This document shows positions 25,354 through 33,595 of a stretch of 64,000 nucleotides of DNA, in pieces. This DNA comes from Helicobacter sp. 12S02634-8 (lineage in GTDB: Bacteria; Campylobacterota; Campylobacteria; Campylobacterales; Helicobacteraceae). Location of the stretch: contig NZ_MLAP01000004.1 in the NCBI RefSeq assembly GCF_002272865.1, positions 90,034 to 154,033 on the forward strand, written 5' to 3'. Both the position numbers and the translations under genes were made by a program. Position 1 is the first letter of the stretch, and each line of letters begins with the position of its first letter. The notes below the pieces were generated by a model that was not told the origin of the DNA, ran no database searches, and worked only from the letters and a program-made list of their open reading frames with translations.

Positions 25354-26308
25354 GATTTATTCAGATATGGGGGCTTCAAAAAAAGGCGCCATACAAGGCG
25401 TGGCCTTGCTAGATAGATTACTACAAAAAGAATATCCTGCCCTCCTAGACCAAGCCATCAAAATCATCAACAACCCCTCCACTGCTATCTACAAAAGCTC
25501 CACAAATCAAGACAAAAAACAAGCCTTACTATGGGAGTATTGCAAAAATATCCAAGATATCTATGCATTTTTTAGCACACAACTCATTCCTACAATCGAG
25601 CATATCGCTTCAAATCAGGGACTCCCGCTCATTATCAGCGGGGATCATACAAACGCACTGGGCACAATCCAAGCCCTCAAGAAAGTCTATGCGCCCAAGT
25701 CAATGGGGATTATCTGGATTGATGCGCACGCAGACTTGCATACGCCCTATGACACTTCTTCGGGCAACCTCCATGGTATGCCATTAGGGGGCTTGCTCCA
25801 TCTGCCCGCACAAGGGACTAACTCACTTGACCCAAAAGCACAGGCACAATGGGAGGCACTATGCTCTCTAGGAGGGGAGAACACAGAGGGCAATCCTTTA
25901 AAACTCGTTTATATGGGCGTGCGGAGTATGGAAAAATCCGAACAAGATGCGATCAAACATTATCAAATCCCCCTTTTTACTATCGATGCAATGCGTCAAG
26001 ATATGGTCGGGGTGATCGATCAAGTCATGATTGCATTGCAAGGGGTGGAGTGTGTGTATTTGAGCGTTGATGTTGATGTGCTTGATGGCAAGTTATTCAC
26101 TTCTACTGGCGTGAGGGAAAATCACGGGCTGTATGTGAGTGAGCTAGATTTGTGCTTGGAGCTTTTAATCAAGAGATTACACCAAAGGCTTGTTGCTGTT
26201 GAATTCACTGAGTTCAATCCCGAGCTCAAAGACTCTTCTCCCAAAGACAATGCAATCATCGCAAACACCATCTCAAAAGCCATCACACTGCTCACATCAA
26301 AGCCTTAA
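25334..26308 (+). CDS. rocF: Arginase
   Basis: Hydrolyses arginine to ornithine and urea, feeding urease in gastric Helicobacter. 324 residues with the metal ligands in order: SGDHTNALG (His105), DAHADLH (130-136) and SVDVDVLDG (Asp246, Asp248). The third motif continues GKLFTSTGVRENHG instead of the classical arginase sequence, consistent with the divergent Helicobacter arginase. AGGAG lies six bases before the ATG, which is inside the end of the permease gene, so uptake and hydrolysis are translationally coupled. In H. pylori rocF sits elsewhere, near ald. Confidence 0.92.
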   Translation: MCWQVVEIYSDMGASKKGAIQGVALLDRLLQKEYPALLDQAIKIINNPSTAIYKSSTNQDKKQALLWEYCKNIQDIYAFFSTQLIPTIEHIASNQGLPLIISGDHTNALGTIQALKKVYAPKSMGIIWIDAHADLHTPYDTSSGNLHGMPLGGLLHLPAQGTNSLDPKAQAQWEALCSLGGENTEGNPLKLVYMGVRSMEKSEQDAIKHYQIPLFTIDAMRQDMVGVIDQVMIALQGVECVYLSVDVDVLDGKLFTSTGVRENHGLYVSELDLCLELLIKRLHQRLVAVEFTEFNPELKDSSPKDNAIIANTISKAITLLTSKP

Positions 26309-26381
26309 CCCCTTTTTTTAAAAGGACACCACACAATCCCAACACAATTTTTCAGTTTTTTAAGCATTTATTATTTTGGTC

Positions 26382-26387
26382 TAGAAT
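26382..26387 (+). promoter_or_regulatory. Probable -10 element of htrA
   Basis: TAGAAT 34 bases before the htrA ATG with TTTAAG 17 bases upstream as a poor -35 match. It would allow htrA transcription independent of rocEF. Confidence 0.35.
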
Positions 26388-26421
26388 TTCCTTTAAATCA
26401 CCTTAAAAATAGGAGTTATTT

Positions 26422-27846
26422 ATGAAATACAAGGTCATCATCAGTGCTATTTTAGCTGGAGCTTTGAGTTTAGGAGCCTTTGGTATCGAGGATATGCCCG
26501 CTGTGAGCAAACGAGTCAGTCCAGATGTGTCTTTGAACGCTGTGTATTCTTATAATGCTTCAGTCAAAGAAGCAACCAAGGCAGTAGTCAATATCTCTAC
26601 ACAAAAAAAGATCAAAAACCAAGTGACAAACAACCCAATGTTTAACGACCCGTTTTTTCAGCAGTTTTTTGGCGATCTCTACAATCAAATCCCAAAAGAC
26701 AGGATTGAAAGGGCGTTAGGAAGTGGCGTGATCATCTCACCTGATGGCTATATCGTCACCAACAATCATGTCATTGATGGAGCAGACAAAATCACAGTCA
26801 CACTCCCAGGAAGCACACAAGAATATTCAGCCACCCTTGTAGGGGCTGATAGCGATAGCGATTTAGCCGTTATTCGTATCAACAAGCAAGGCCTGCCTTT
26901 TATCAAGTTTTCTGATAGCTCTGATTTGGCCGTGGGCGATTTGGTCTTTGCGATTGGCAATCCCTTTGGCGTGGGCGAAACTGTGACTCAAGGGATTGTT
27001 TCAGCGCTGAATAAAAATGGTATGGGTATCAATAACTATGAAAATTTCATACAAACAGACGCCTCCATCAACCCAGGAAATTCAGGGGGCGCACTCATTG
27101 ATAGCCGTGGCGCTTTGGTGGGTATCAATACAGCGATTATCTCAAGGACAGGGGGCAATCACGGTATCGGCTTTGCAATCCCCTCTAATATGGTCAAAAA
27201 TGTTGTCACACAACTTGTCAAATCAGGCAAAATCGAGAGAGGATATTTGGGCGTAGGGATCCAAGATATCAGCAATGATCTCAGAGAAACTTATGGAAAC
27301 AATCAAGGCGCTGTCATCATCAGCCTTGAAAAAGATTCGCCAGCTAAAAAAGCAGGCTTGATGGTATGGGACCTCATCACTGAAGTCGATGGCAAAAAAA
27401 TCAAAGACGCAGCCGAGCTTAAAAATATTATCGGGTCTTTTGCTCCCAACCAAAAAGTCACTCTCAAATATATCCGGGATAAAAAAGAGCACACCATCAC
27501 CATCACGCTTGCTGAACGCAAAGGCAATAGCAAAAAAGAAGTCAGTGTCCCCAAAGGCGATATGCAAGGGCAGCTCAGTGGCTTGAAGGTAGAGTCTTTG
27601 ACCCCACAAATCCGCCAGCGATATAAAATCCCCAATGATATCAATGGCGTGATTGTGACTGCTGTGACTGAGAATTCGCCCGCTGAAAATGCAGGATTTT
27701 CTCAAGGGGATATCATCTCACAAATTGAAGATATCAGTATCAAGACAACCACAGATTTCAGCAACGCGCTCAACAAATACAAAGGCAAGACAAAAAAAAT
27801 CTTAGTCTATAGCAGCAATGGCATTAAAACCATCGTAACCAAATAA
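26422..27846 (+). CDS. htrA: Serine protease/chaperone HtrA
   Basis: 474-residue periplasmic, partly secreted protease. Signal peptide (about 1-20), trypsin-like domain with the triad His116 (TNNHVIDG), Asp147 (DSDLAVI) and Ser221 (GNSGGAL), then two PDZ domains (about 275-370 and 385-470). The triad numbers coincide with those of H. pylori HtrA, which cleaves E-cadherin and tight-junction proteins. Like that enzyme it is a quality-control protease under stress. It has AGGAG before the ATG and is followed by a 10-bp hairpin. Confidence 0.95.
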   Translation: MKYKVIISAILAGALSLGAFGIEDMPAVSKRVSPDVSLNAVYSYNASVKEATKAVVNISTQKKIKNQVTNNPMFNDPFFQQFFGDLYNQIPKDRIERALGSGVIISPDGYIVTNNHVIDGADKITVTLPGSTQEYSATLVGADSDSDLAVIRINKQGLPFIKFSDSSDLAVGDLVFAIGNPFGVGETVTQGIVSALNKNGMGINNYENFIQTDASINPGNSGGALIDSRGALVGINTAIISRTGGNHGIGFAIPSNMVKNVVTQLVKSGKIERGYLGVGIQDISNDLRETYGNNQGAVIISLEKDSPAKKAGLMVWDLITEVDGKKIKDAAELKNIIGSFAPNQKVTLKYIRDKKEHTITITLAERKGNSKKEVSVPKGDMQGQLSGLKVESLTPQIRQRYKIPNDINGVIVTAVTENSPAENAGFSQGDIISQIEDISIKTTTDFSNALNKYKGKTKKILVYSSNGIKTIVTK

Positions 27847-27866
27847 TCCCTTGCTCCCCTCCATTA

Positions 27867-27898
27867 CCAACAGCTCTATATGGCTTTGGAGCTGTTGG
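27867..27898. terminator. 10-bp hairpin between htrA and the MFS gene
   Basis: CCAACAGCTC (27867-27876) pairs perfectly with GAGCTGTTGG (27889-27898). There is no long T run on either side. The hairpin covers the last codons and the stop of the convergent MFS gene, so its sequence is both coding and structural. Confidence 0.5.
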
Positions 27899-29045
27899 CC
27901 TTATAAGCAAAAAATATCAATGAAAGTGCAAAGAGAAAAAACAGCACCAAAGAGGGCTTCCAAGACTCTGTAAAATCATAGACAAAACCGAGCAAAATAG
28001 GGCCTATTGCTGCGATCAAATAGCCTATGGATTGTGCCATACCTGAGAGATGGGCTACATTTTGTGGCAAGGAGGCTTTCATCGAGATAAATAAAAGCGC
28101 AATACCAAACACCCCACCCATAGGAAACGCTAGCAATAAAGTCGCTACAAACACCATCATAGGGCTGCTTTGAAAATACAAAATCACAAAGGCAAAAGCA
28201 TACATAGCACACAATGAGGCGATGAAAAAAAATCGATTTTTATTTTGTATTTTCGCAATCAACATTGGAGCAAAAAACGCTACAGGGATCGAGCAGAACT
28301 GATAGAGCAATGTCATATTCGAGGCAAAATGGAGTCCATAGCCCCTAGCAATCAAGATAGAGGGAAACCAAGCGACCACACTATAAAAAATCAACGACTG
28401 CACGCCCATAAATAATGTGATCCACCAAGCTGTAGGGCTTTTGTAGATGGCAGTGGAGTGGTTGCTTGAGGGCGTGGGGCGTTGGTATTTGCGCCTGCCC
28501 CCTAGATGGGGATACCAAAGCAACAACGCCAAAATAGCAATCACCACCCACAAAGCCAAGGCATTTGCCCAGCCCAAATGCAAAGAGATAGCAACAGGGA
28601 CAGAGATCCCTGCGCCAATCGTGGCTGAAACAACCAAAATCAATGAATAAAGCGCCATCACTTTGCCAAATTTCTTAGGGAATTTAGCTTTGATGACACT
28701 TGGGAGCAAGACATTAGCAATCGCAATCCCAACGCCCATAATCAAAGTCCCCGCAAATACTCCCATCATTCCTGTATAAGAACGGATCAACTCACCAAGC
28801 GCGATACACACAAGCCCATAAAACATCATCTGCGTGTATCGAAACCTAGCTACTAAGGGCGAAAAAAACGCAAATGCCAAAAGGGGCAGAGTCGTGATAA
28901 GCCCTGCTGTGGTGGCTGAAAAGGAATATTGTGCTTTGAGTAGCTCGATAACAGGGCCTACTGCTGTGATAGGACCCCGCAGATTGAGTGCAATGCATAT
29001 GATACCCAAGAGGACAAATCGATAAAGACTTTTTTGATCACGCAT
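27876..29045 (-). CDS. MFS transporter of the CynX/NimT (YeaN) type
   Basis: About 389 residues with 12 predicted membrane segments. The start region (LLGIICIALNLRGPITAVGP) matches the CynX/NimT/YeaN branch of the major facilitator superfamily, whose members move cyanate, nitroimidazoles or other small anions; the substrate here is unknown. GGAG lies six bases before the ATG at 29045; a TTG four codons upstream is in frame. It ends inside the hairpin shared with htrA, and the TonB-dependent receptor gene ends 47 bp upstream of this start on the same strand. Confidence 0.8.
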   Translation of the reverse strand: MRDQKSLYRFVLLGIICIALNLRGPITAVGPVIELLKAQYSFSATTAGLITTLPLLAFAFFSPLVARFRYTQMMFYGLVCIALGELIRSYTGMMGVFAGTLIMGVGIAIANVLLPSVIKAKFPKKFGKVMALYSLILVVSATIGAGISVPVAISLHLGWANALALWVVIAILALLLWYPHLGGRRKYQRPTPSSNHSTAIYKSPTAWWITLFMGVQSLIFYSVVAWFPSILIARGYGLHFASNMTLLYQFCSIPVAFFAPMLIAKIQNKNRFFFIASLCAMYAFAFVILYFQSSPMMVFVATLLLAFPMGGVFGIALLFISMKASLPQNVAHLSGMAQSIGYLIAAIGPILLGFVYDFTESWKPSLVLFFLFALSLIFFAYKANSSKAI

Positions 29046-29091
29046 TATCTGCTCCAAAATTAAAAAGTTTATTATACTTTAAATTTTTGAT

Positions 29092-31203
29092 TTAAAAGTC
29101 GTATCGCAGTTCTGCATAGTAGCTTCTCCCTGCAGCAGCGATATAGCCTGCGGGGATATAGGTATCTTGACTTTTTGCTAGCTGATAGCTGAAATATTGA
29201 GAATCAAACAGATTGCGAACTCCTACATTAAAGCGCAATCCCCCTAGAGAATAGTTGAGCCCTAAATCTGTGAGATGATAGGCTTTGATTGGGGTGTATG
29301 ATGTATCTAGGGCTGTGCCAAAAAAGGCATTATTGGTAAAAATACTTAAAAATTGCCTTGAAGTTTTGAGTAAATCATAAGCAATCCCAAAGGTGATTTT
29401 ATATTCCCTAGCAAGAGGGACTTTCTCGCCTTTATGTGCGCCTTTAGTGATTTGAGCATTGACATAAGAGAGGGATTCATTGATATGGAGTGCGTTCGAA
29501 TCAAGCAAGTCTTGGATAGCGATGATTTCTGCGCCGAGTCTTTGGGTCTGATCGAGGTTGGTATAAGTCCAAGTAGTGCCGTGTTCGATTTGATTGACAT
29601 TGATTTCATCTTGCGTGAGGGTGTAATAGAGTGTCGCACTCACATAGCTATAAGCAAACTCATCTCGATAGCCTAACTCAAAGGTATCATAAACTTCTGG
29701 TTTTAGATGATTATAATAAATCCCTGCTTTATCAGAATTACTCAGTTGGTTGGGAGCAGGCGTGATGAAACCTCGTTCATACTTAGCATAGATATTACCT
29801 GTTGGAGAATATTTAAAATTGGGCGTGAGCTCTAGGGCATAGTTGTTTCTAAAAGTTGTCTTTGCATAGTGTGGATCAGTCTTGGGCGCACCTTTAGAGT
29901 TCATGAGCATTTGGCTGTGCTTATCTCTGGAGATAAAATATTGGCTGATTTCATAGCGCGCACCACCACTCAAATCAAAATGATCTCCAAAAAAATAGCG
30001 TTCGAGCGCATAAATAGAATGAGCGACTTTATGTGTATCAAGATCTGTGACCCAACTATGGTCCATATGCATAATTGTTTTCATTTTCATCATCGGTATA
30101 GAAAGTGCATAATGGGCTTTGGCTTTTCGGTAGGCATTTTGATAGAGCAAATCATAACCAAACAGCAAGGTATTTTTGCCCTTTGTGTATTTGGCTTTAG
30201 CGTTCAGACCTGCAGCTTGGTTGAAAAACCTTGAGCCAGACTGATCAAAAGGCACACTAAGCCCCATAGAAGACATCTGTGCTATATCAGAAACATAATC
30301 CACTGAATCCATCTCATAAAATCCGAGCAGATCAATCCCCCATTGTTGGGTATTGTATTTATAATCCATAGACACGCTAGCAAAATCTTGAAGACTTTTT
30401 ATATGCCCATCTCCTTGAGCGCGTCTGTCCTTTTTGACTTCGGCTAAGCTAATAGCAGGCGAGGTTGTGAGTATAGAGTGGGAATAGTTGGTATTGAGGT
30501 CGATAGACGCATTGGATAGAGTATAGATTGCCTCTAGCCCTGCATAATAATTCAATAAACTATCCCCCTTGCGATAACCACTCGTATTTGCGACACTCCC
30601 ATCAGCTCTGATGAAAAGATGTTTGTTGATGATCTTGCCGGCAGCAATATCTGCGCGTCCAAAAAGTCCATTTTTACTCTCATATGACCCCCCTTTGAGT
30701 GTAAAAGCAGCATAATTTCTGGGATTTTGCTTGGTCTTGATATTGATCACACCCCCACGCGTCCCGTTTCCATACACCACCGCCCCACCCCCAGGGATCA
30801 CTTCGATCGATTCGATATCTTCGATATTAATCATTGCAATGGGCGTGATACCGTGGCTTGTGTCTAATAGATTGATAGGCATGCGATTGATCAGCACTTT
30901 GATGGCTGTATTTGCCTTGTCCCCTTGACCGCGCAAGTCGATATTGCCCCCAAATCCATTGTCTGCAAAACTTAGCAATGGTGTATAGCGCAATGCTTCA
31001 TCTAAGGACTGATAGCCCTTGTTGCTTAAGGTTTGCTTATCAATCAGCAAGATATTTCGGGGTTCATCTTTGAGCTCTGTATCAAAGCCCGTGGCAGCTG
31101 TGATGATTTTATCGAGCATGGCTTCATTTGTAGAAATTGAATCTTTAGTATAAGAGCACTCAAAGACAAGAAAAAGAATCATAAAAATTGACAATACACG
31201 CAT
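29092..31203 (-). CDS. TonB-dependent outer-membrane receptor
   Basis: About 703 residues. An N-terminal hydrophobic signal (MRVLSIFMILFLVFECS), a plug domain (about 45-165, with ALRYTPLLSF, GNIDLRGQG, IESIEVIPGGGAVVYGNGT and GGVINIKT) and a 22-strand-type barrel ending in YYAELRYDF with C-terminal Phe. FecA/FrpB-like receptors in Helicobacter take up iron complexes, haem or nickel; the ligand cannot be read from sequence. AGGA precedes the ATG at 31203. A Fur-like box lies 16 bases upstream, supporting an iron-related role. Confidence 0.88.
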   Translation of the reverse strand: MRVLSIFMILFLVFECSYTKDSISTNEAMLDKIITAATGFDTELKDEPRNILLIDKQTLSNKGYQSLDEALRYTPLLSFADNGFGGNIDLRGQGDKANTAIKVLINRMPINLLDTSHGITPIAMINIEDIESIEVIPGGGAVVYGNGTRGGVINIKTKQNPRNYAAFTLKGGSYESKNGLFGRADIAAGKIINKHLFIRADGSVANTSGYRKGDSLLNYYAGLEAIYTLSNASIDLNTNYSHSILTTSPAISLAEVKKDRRAQGDGHIKSLQDFASVSMDYKYNTQQWGIDLLGFYEMDSVDYVSDIAQMSSMGLSVPFDQSGSRFFNQAAGLNAKAKYTKGKNTLLFGYDLLYQNAYRKAKAHYALSIPMMKMKTIMHMDHSWVTDLDTHKVAHSIYALERYFFGDHFDLSGGARYEISQYFISRDKHSQMLMNSKGAPKTDPHYAKTTFRNNYALELTPNFKYSPTGNIYAKYERGFITPAPNQLSNSDKAGIYYNHLKPEVYDTFELGYRDEFAYSYVSATLYYTLTQDEINVNQIEHGTTWTYTNLDQTQRLGAEIIAIQDLLDSNALHINESLSYVNAQITKGAHKGEKVPLAREYKITFGIAYDLLKTSRQFLSIFTNNAFFGTALDTSYTPIKAYHLTDLGLNYSLGGLRFNVGVRNLFDSQYFSYQLAKSQDTYIPAGYIAAAGRSYYAELRYDF

Positions 31204-31218
31204 AATTTTTCCTAATAA

Positions 31219-31233
31219 TAGCAATGATTATCA
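31219..31233 (-). promoter_or_regulatory. Putative Fur box before the TonB-dependent receptor
   Basis: On the plus strand TAGCAATGATTATCA matches 12 of 15 positions of the 7-1-7 Fur consensus (TGATAATGATTATCA), with a further TAATAATA at its edge as in Helicobacter AT-rich Fur sites. It ends 16 bases before the receptor start, so bound Fur would block transcription or initiation. Confidence 0.55.
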
Positions 31234-31406
31234 ATATATATCTAAAATACTTAAGTGTAACTTAAAATAATAAAAGATAGGCTTGTATAATATTTTGAGA
31301 GATAAAAAATTTAAACAGATTCCAATCAAATAGCAAAAGTAAAATAATCGATATGGTTTTATATCCATAGCTATTTTAGAAGCAAAAAAAGAGGAGGCAG
31401 GAAAAG

Positions 31407-31445
31407 AAAAAAAGGGGGGGGGGGAGCAAATAGAGAGAGGGGGGG
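31407..31445. repeat. Homopolymer tracts A7-G11 and G7 upstream of the receptor
   Basis: A7 (31407-31413) joined to G11 (31414-31424), then GAGAGAG leading into G7 (31439-31445). On the receptor strand this is a pyrimidine tract with C11-T7, about 200 bases upstream of the start codon. No gene clearly crosses it. Length changes could alter spacing of upstream regulatory sites. Confidence 0.85.
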
Positions 31446-31579
31446 AGTAAAAAAAGAGAGAGGGGAGGGGCAAAAAGTCTGCCCTATCCTCCAAACTCCA
31501 CGCGCGCACGCCACCATTAGATGGAACGCATAGATGGGATTCAATTAGGCTTGATGGGATCAGAAAATATGCAGCTATC

Positions 31580-31720
31580 CTAGAGTGTGGTCATTATGTG
31601 GTTATTTGATTGCTCCTCAAGAGAGTGGATTTTCTTGACGCACGCATTGATTTCTTTTTTCAAATCATCACTTCTTCTATGAGTCCCTCCAATTTTGCTA
31701 TATTTTTTATCGCAAACCAT
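31580..31720 (-). CDS. Possible 46-residue small protein
   Basis: Reading frame beginning MVCDKKYSKIGGTHRRSD and continuing with a charged amphipathic helix (DLKKEINACVKKIHSLEEQ). The frame is open for about 20 further codons upstream, to a TAA, through a repetitive TTGATT-rich stretch. AGG stands only three bases before the ATG. Amino-acid composition looks protein-like but no family is recognised; it may be a relic. It lies in the 620-bp gap between the receptor gene and tRNA-Met that otherwise holds only the Fur box and G tracts. Confidence 0.25.
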   Translation of the reverse strand: MVCDKKYSKIGGTHRRSDDLKKEINACVKKIHSLEEQSNNHIMTTL

Positions 31721-31823
31721 ACGCCTAAAACTGCCTATTTTATGAGTCTTGATTGATATGAATTGATTTAAATCGATTTGAATTGATTAGAGTTGATTTT
31801 TAAGAAATGGGGGATAAAACATT

Positions 31824-31901
31824 TGGTGTCAAGAGGGAGACTTGAACTCCCGACCTCCGGCTTATGAGACCAGCGCTCTAAACCAGCTGAGCTACCTTGA
31901 C
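31824..31901 (-). tRNA. tRNA-Met (anticodon CAT, elongator type)
   Basis: Acceptor GTCAAGG pairs with TCTTGAC with one G-T pair; CCA is encoded. D arm GCTC/GAGC, anticodon loop CTCATAA, T arm GGGAG/CTCCC with loop TTCAAGT. Pair 1-72 is G-C and the anticodon stem lacks the three G-C pairs of initiator tRNA, so it is an elongator Met tRNA or, less likely, tRNA-Ile with a lysidine-modified CAT. Confidence 0.92.
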
Positions 31902-31916
31902 CTATAAAAGCTTGCC

Positions 31917-31945
31917 ATTATAAGAAAAATACCTTTAAAAGTCAA
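31917..31945 (-). promoter_or_regulatory. Promoter of tRNA-Met
   Basis: On the minus strand TTGACT, a 17-base spacer and TATAAT, placing the start a few bases before the tRNA. It directly abuts the end of the upstream gene. Confidence 0.75.
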
Positions 31946-31948
31946 TGA

Positions 31949-32416
31949 TCAGAGGGTGACATCGACCCTTTGGACTGCATTGTAGGCATTTTTGTATCGT
32001 TCCAAAAAACTATTCAAATCTTGAGAGGCGATTCCAAAGGCTTTTTGAGCATTTTTCTTATAAGGATCAGAATGCTCTATGTCTTGGGCGCTATATTTGC
32101 CATTATAAAAGCTTGTAAGGCTATAGAGGGATTGGGCTGCTAACATCTTATCCCCCTCGCTCATTCCAGCTGTTGCCCTTTGGAAAGCTTCATATTCATT
32201 AGCGCTCATGAGCTCTAAGACAAGCAGACCATAAGTTTCTCTTTTCTCTAAAGGCAAGGGAGGGGGTTGTGTGGTATCGTGATTTTGGTCTTGATTTTGC
32301 AGGCTATGGACTTGGGTTTTTGGGGGTGTTTGGTCGATAGGGTGTTTGGTGTGCTGGTGTGGTTGAGAAGTTTGGTGATTGAGTAGATTGTAAAGAGATG
32401 TTTTTGGTAGTTGCAT
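31949..32416 (-). CDS. Uncharacterised protein downstream of pseC
   Basis: About 155 residues. The first ~65 are a Gln/His/Pro/Thr-rich, probably disordered segment (HQTSQPHQHTKHP); the rest is helical with ETYGLLVLELMSANEYEAF, an SLYSLTSFYNGKYS motif and a C-terminal YKNAYNAVQRVDVTL. No signal peptide or membrane segment. GGAA precedes the ATG at 32416. It lies at the end of the accB-accC-orf-pseC gene run, so a flagellar or glycosylation-linked role is possible but not shown. Family not recognised. Confidence 0.65.
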   Translation of the reverse strand: MQLPKTSLYNLLNHQTSQPHQHTKHPIDQTPPKTQVHSLQNQDQNHDTTQPPPLPLEKRETYGLLVLELMSANEYEAFQRATAGMSEGDKMLAAQSLYSLTSFYNGKYSAQDIEHSDPYKKNAQKAFGIASQDLNSFLERYKNAYNAVQRVDVTL

Positions 32417-32473
32417 ATTGATTTCCACAAGAAGCTCCAAAGTTTTAGCTTCTCAAGCAAAAATCACTCCAAA

Positions 32474-33595
32474 CTAACGCACACAAGCCTTAAATTTCTC
32501 AAAAACTTTCAAAATCTTTGCAGTGCAATCTTTTGCCGACCTTAAATCCATCTTTTGGTGGCAAGGGATAGAAATCTCAGCCCGATAAAAATCATTGGCA
32601 TTTGCTAGCTGCATATCCCCCAACAGCTTTTGATACAGACTGAATTGATAAATAGGCTTATAATGCACTTGCACGCCAAGCCCGCTTTGAAGCAAGGCTT
32701 TGAAAATCTCTTCTTTAGCGCACCAAAATTCTGGGGCAAGTATGATGGGATAGAGATGGTTGGTCGTGGTATGGGGCATATTTTGATGTAAGGTGAAAAA
32801 ATAAGGATTGCCCTGAAATGCTTGGTCATAGAATTGGGCGATTTCTTCACGAATTTGCAGAAATTGATCTAGTTTTTTGAGTTGGGAGATACCCAGGGCA
32901 GCTTGCAGCTCTGTCATTCTAAAGTTGAAACCACTCCTTGTGACTTCAGAATTCCAAAGGTCTTTTTTGACCATACCGTGTGATCGGACAAGCTTAGCTT
33001 GCTCATAAAACTCTGCACAATCAGTCACCAACGCCCCACCCTCAGCAGTTGTGATCGGCTTGATTGCGTGGAAACTAAAAATAGTCATATCAGCCAAAGT
33101 GCCAATGCGTCGATTGTGATAATATGCACCGATGGCGTGAGAGCTATCAGAGATAAAAGTCAAATGTTTGTCTGCACAAATCTCTCTGATCTTATCAGCC
33201 TCCACACTATTGCCCGCATAATCAACGCTTACAATAGCCTTTGTAGTGGGCGTGATGAGCTCAGAGAGGAGTCTTTCATTGATATTGCCATCTCTTTTAA
33301 CATCACAAAATACAGGCAATGCCCCGCACTCCAATAGCATATTAGAAGTGGCTACAAAGCTAATAGGCGAGGTGATGACTTGATGGGTGCTTTGGATATT
33401 GGCTGCTTGATAAGCACTATAGAGCGCTGAAGTCGCAGAATTAAACACAAGGGCATATTTCACGCCCAAATACGCACAAAGCCTGTCTTCAAACTCTTGG
33501 GTATATTTGCCTTGCGTGAGATTGGGACTTTGCAGAGCGTCTAAGACAGCCTTGATGTCGTCTTCTTGGATACATTGTGTGCTATATGGGATCAT
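32474..33595 (-). CDS. pseC: UDP-4-keto-6-deoxy-sugar aminotransferase PseC
   Basis: PLP enzyme of the DegT/DnrJ/EryC1 family that makes UDP-4-amino-4,6-dideoxy-N-acetyl-altrosamine, the step before PseH. 373 residues beginning IPYSTQCIQEDDIKAVLDAL, with FNSATSALYSAYQA, SDSSHAIGAYY and the PLP Lys179 in SFHAIKPITTAEGGA. The ATG overlaps the upstream gene's stop (ATGA). It supplies the pseHGFI run at 4-6.8 kb from a separate locus. Confidence 0.94.
   Translation of the reverse strand: MIPYSTQCIQEDDIKAVLDALQSPNLTQGKYTQEFEDRLCAYLGVKYALVFNSATSALYSAYQAANIQSTHQVITSPISFVATSNMLLECGALPVFCDVKRDGNINERLLSELITPTTKAIVSVDYAGNSVEADKIREICADKHLTFISDSSHAIGAYYHNRRIGTLADMTIFSFHAIKPITTAEGGALVTDCAEFYEQAKLVRSHGMVKKDLWNSEVTRSGFNFRMTELQAALGISQLKKLDQFLQIREEIAQFYDQAFQGNPYFFTLHQNMPHTTTNHLYPIILAPEFWCAKEEIFKALLQSGLGVQVHYKPIYQFSLYQKLLGDMQLANANDFYRAEISIPCHQKMDLRSAKDCTAKILKVFEKFKACVR

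Noticed and set aside
31231..31509. 92-codon minus-strand frame through the G tracts before the receptor
   Set aside because: Translation of low-complexity pyrimidine DNA (runs of Pro, Phe, Ser). A phase-variable gene crossing the G11 tract was considered, but no frame gives a sensible protein on either side.
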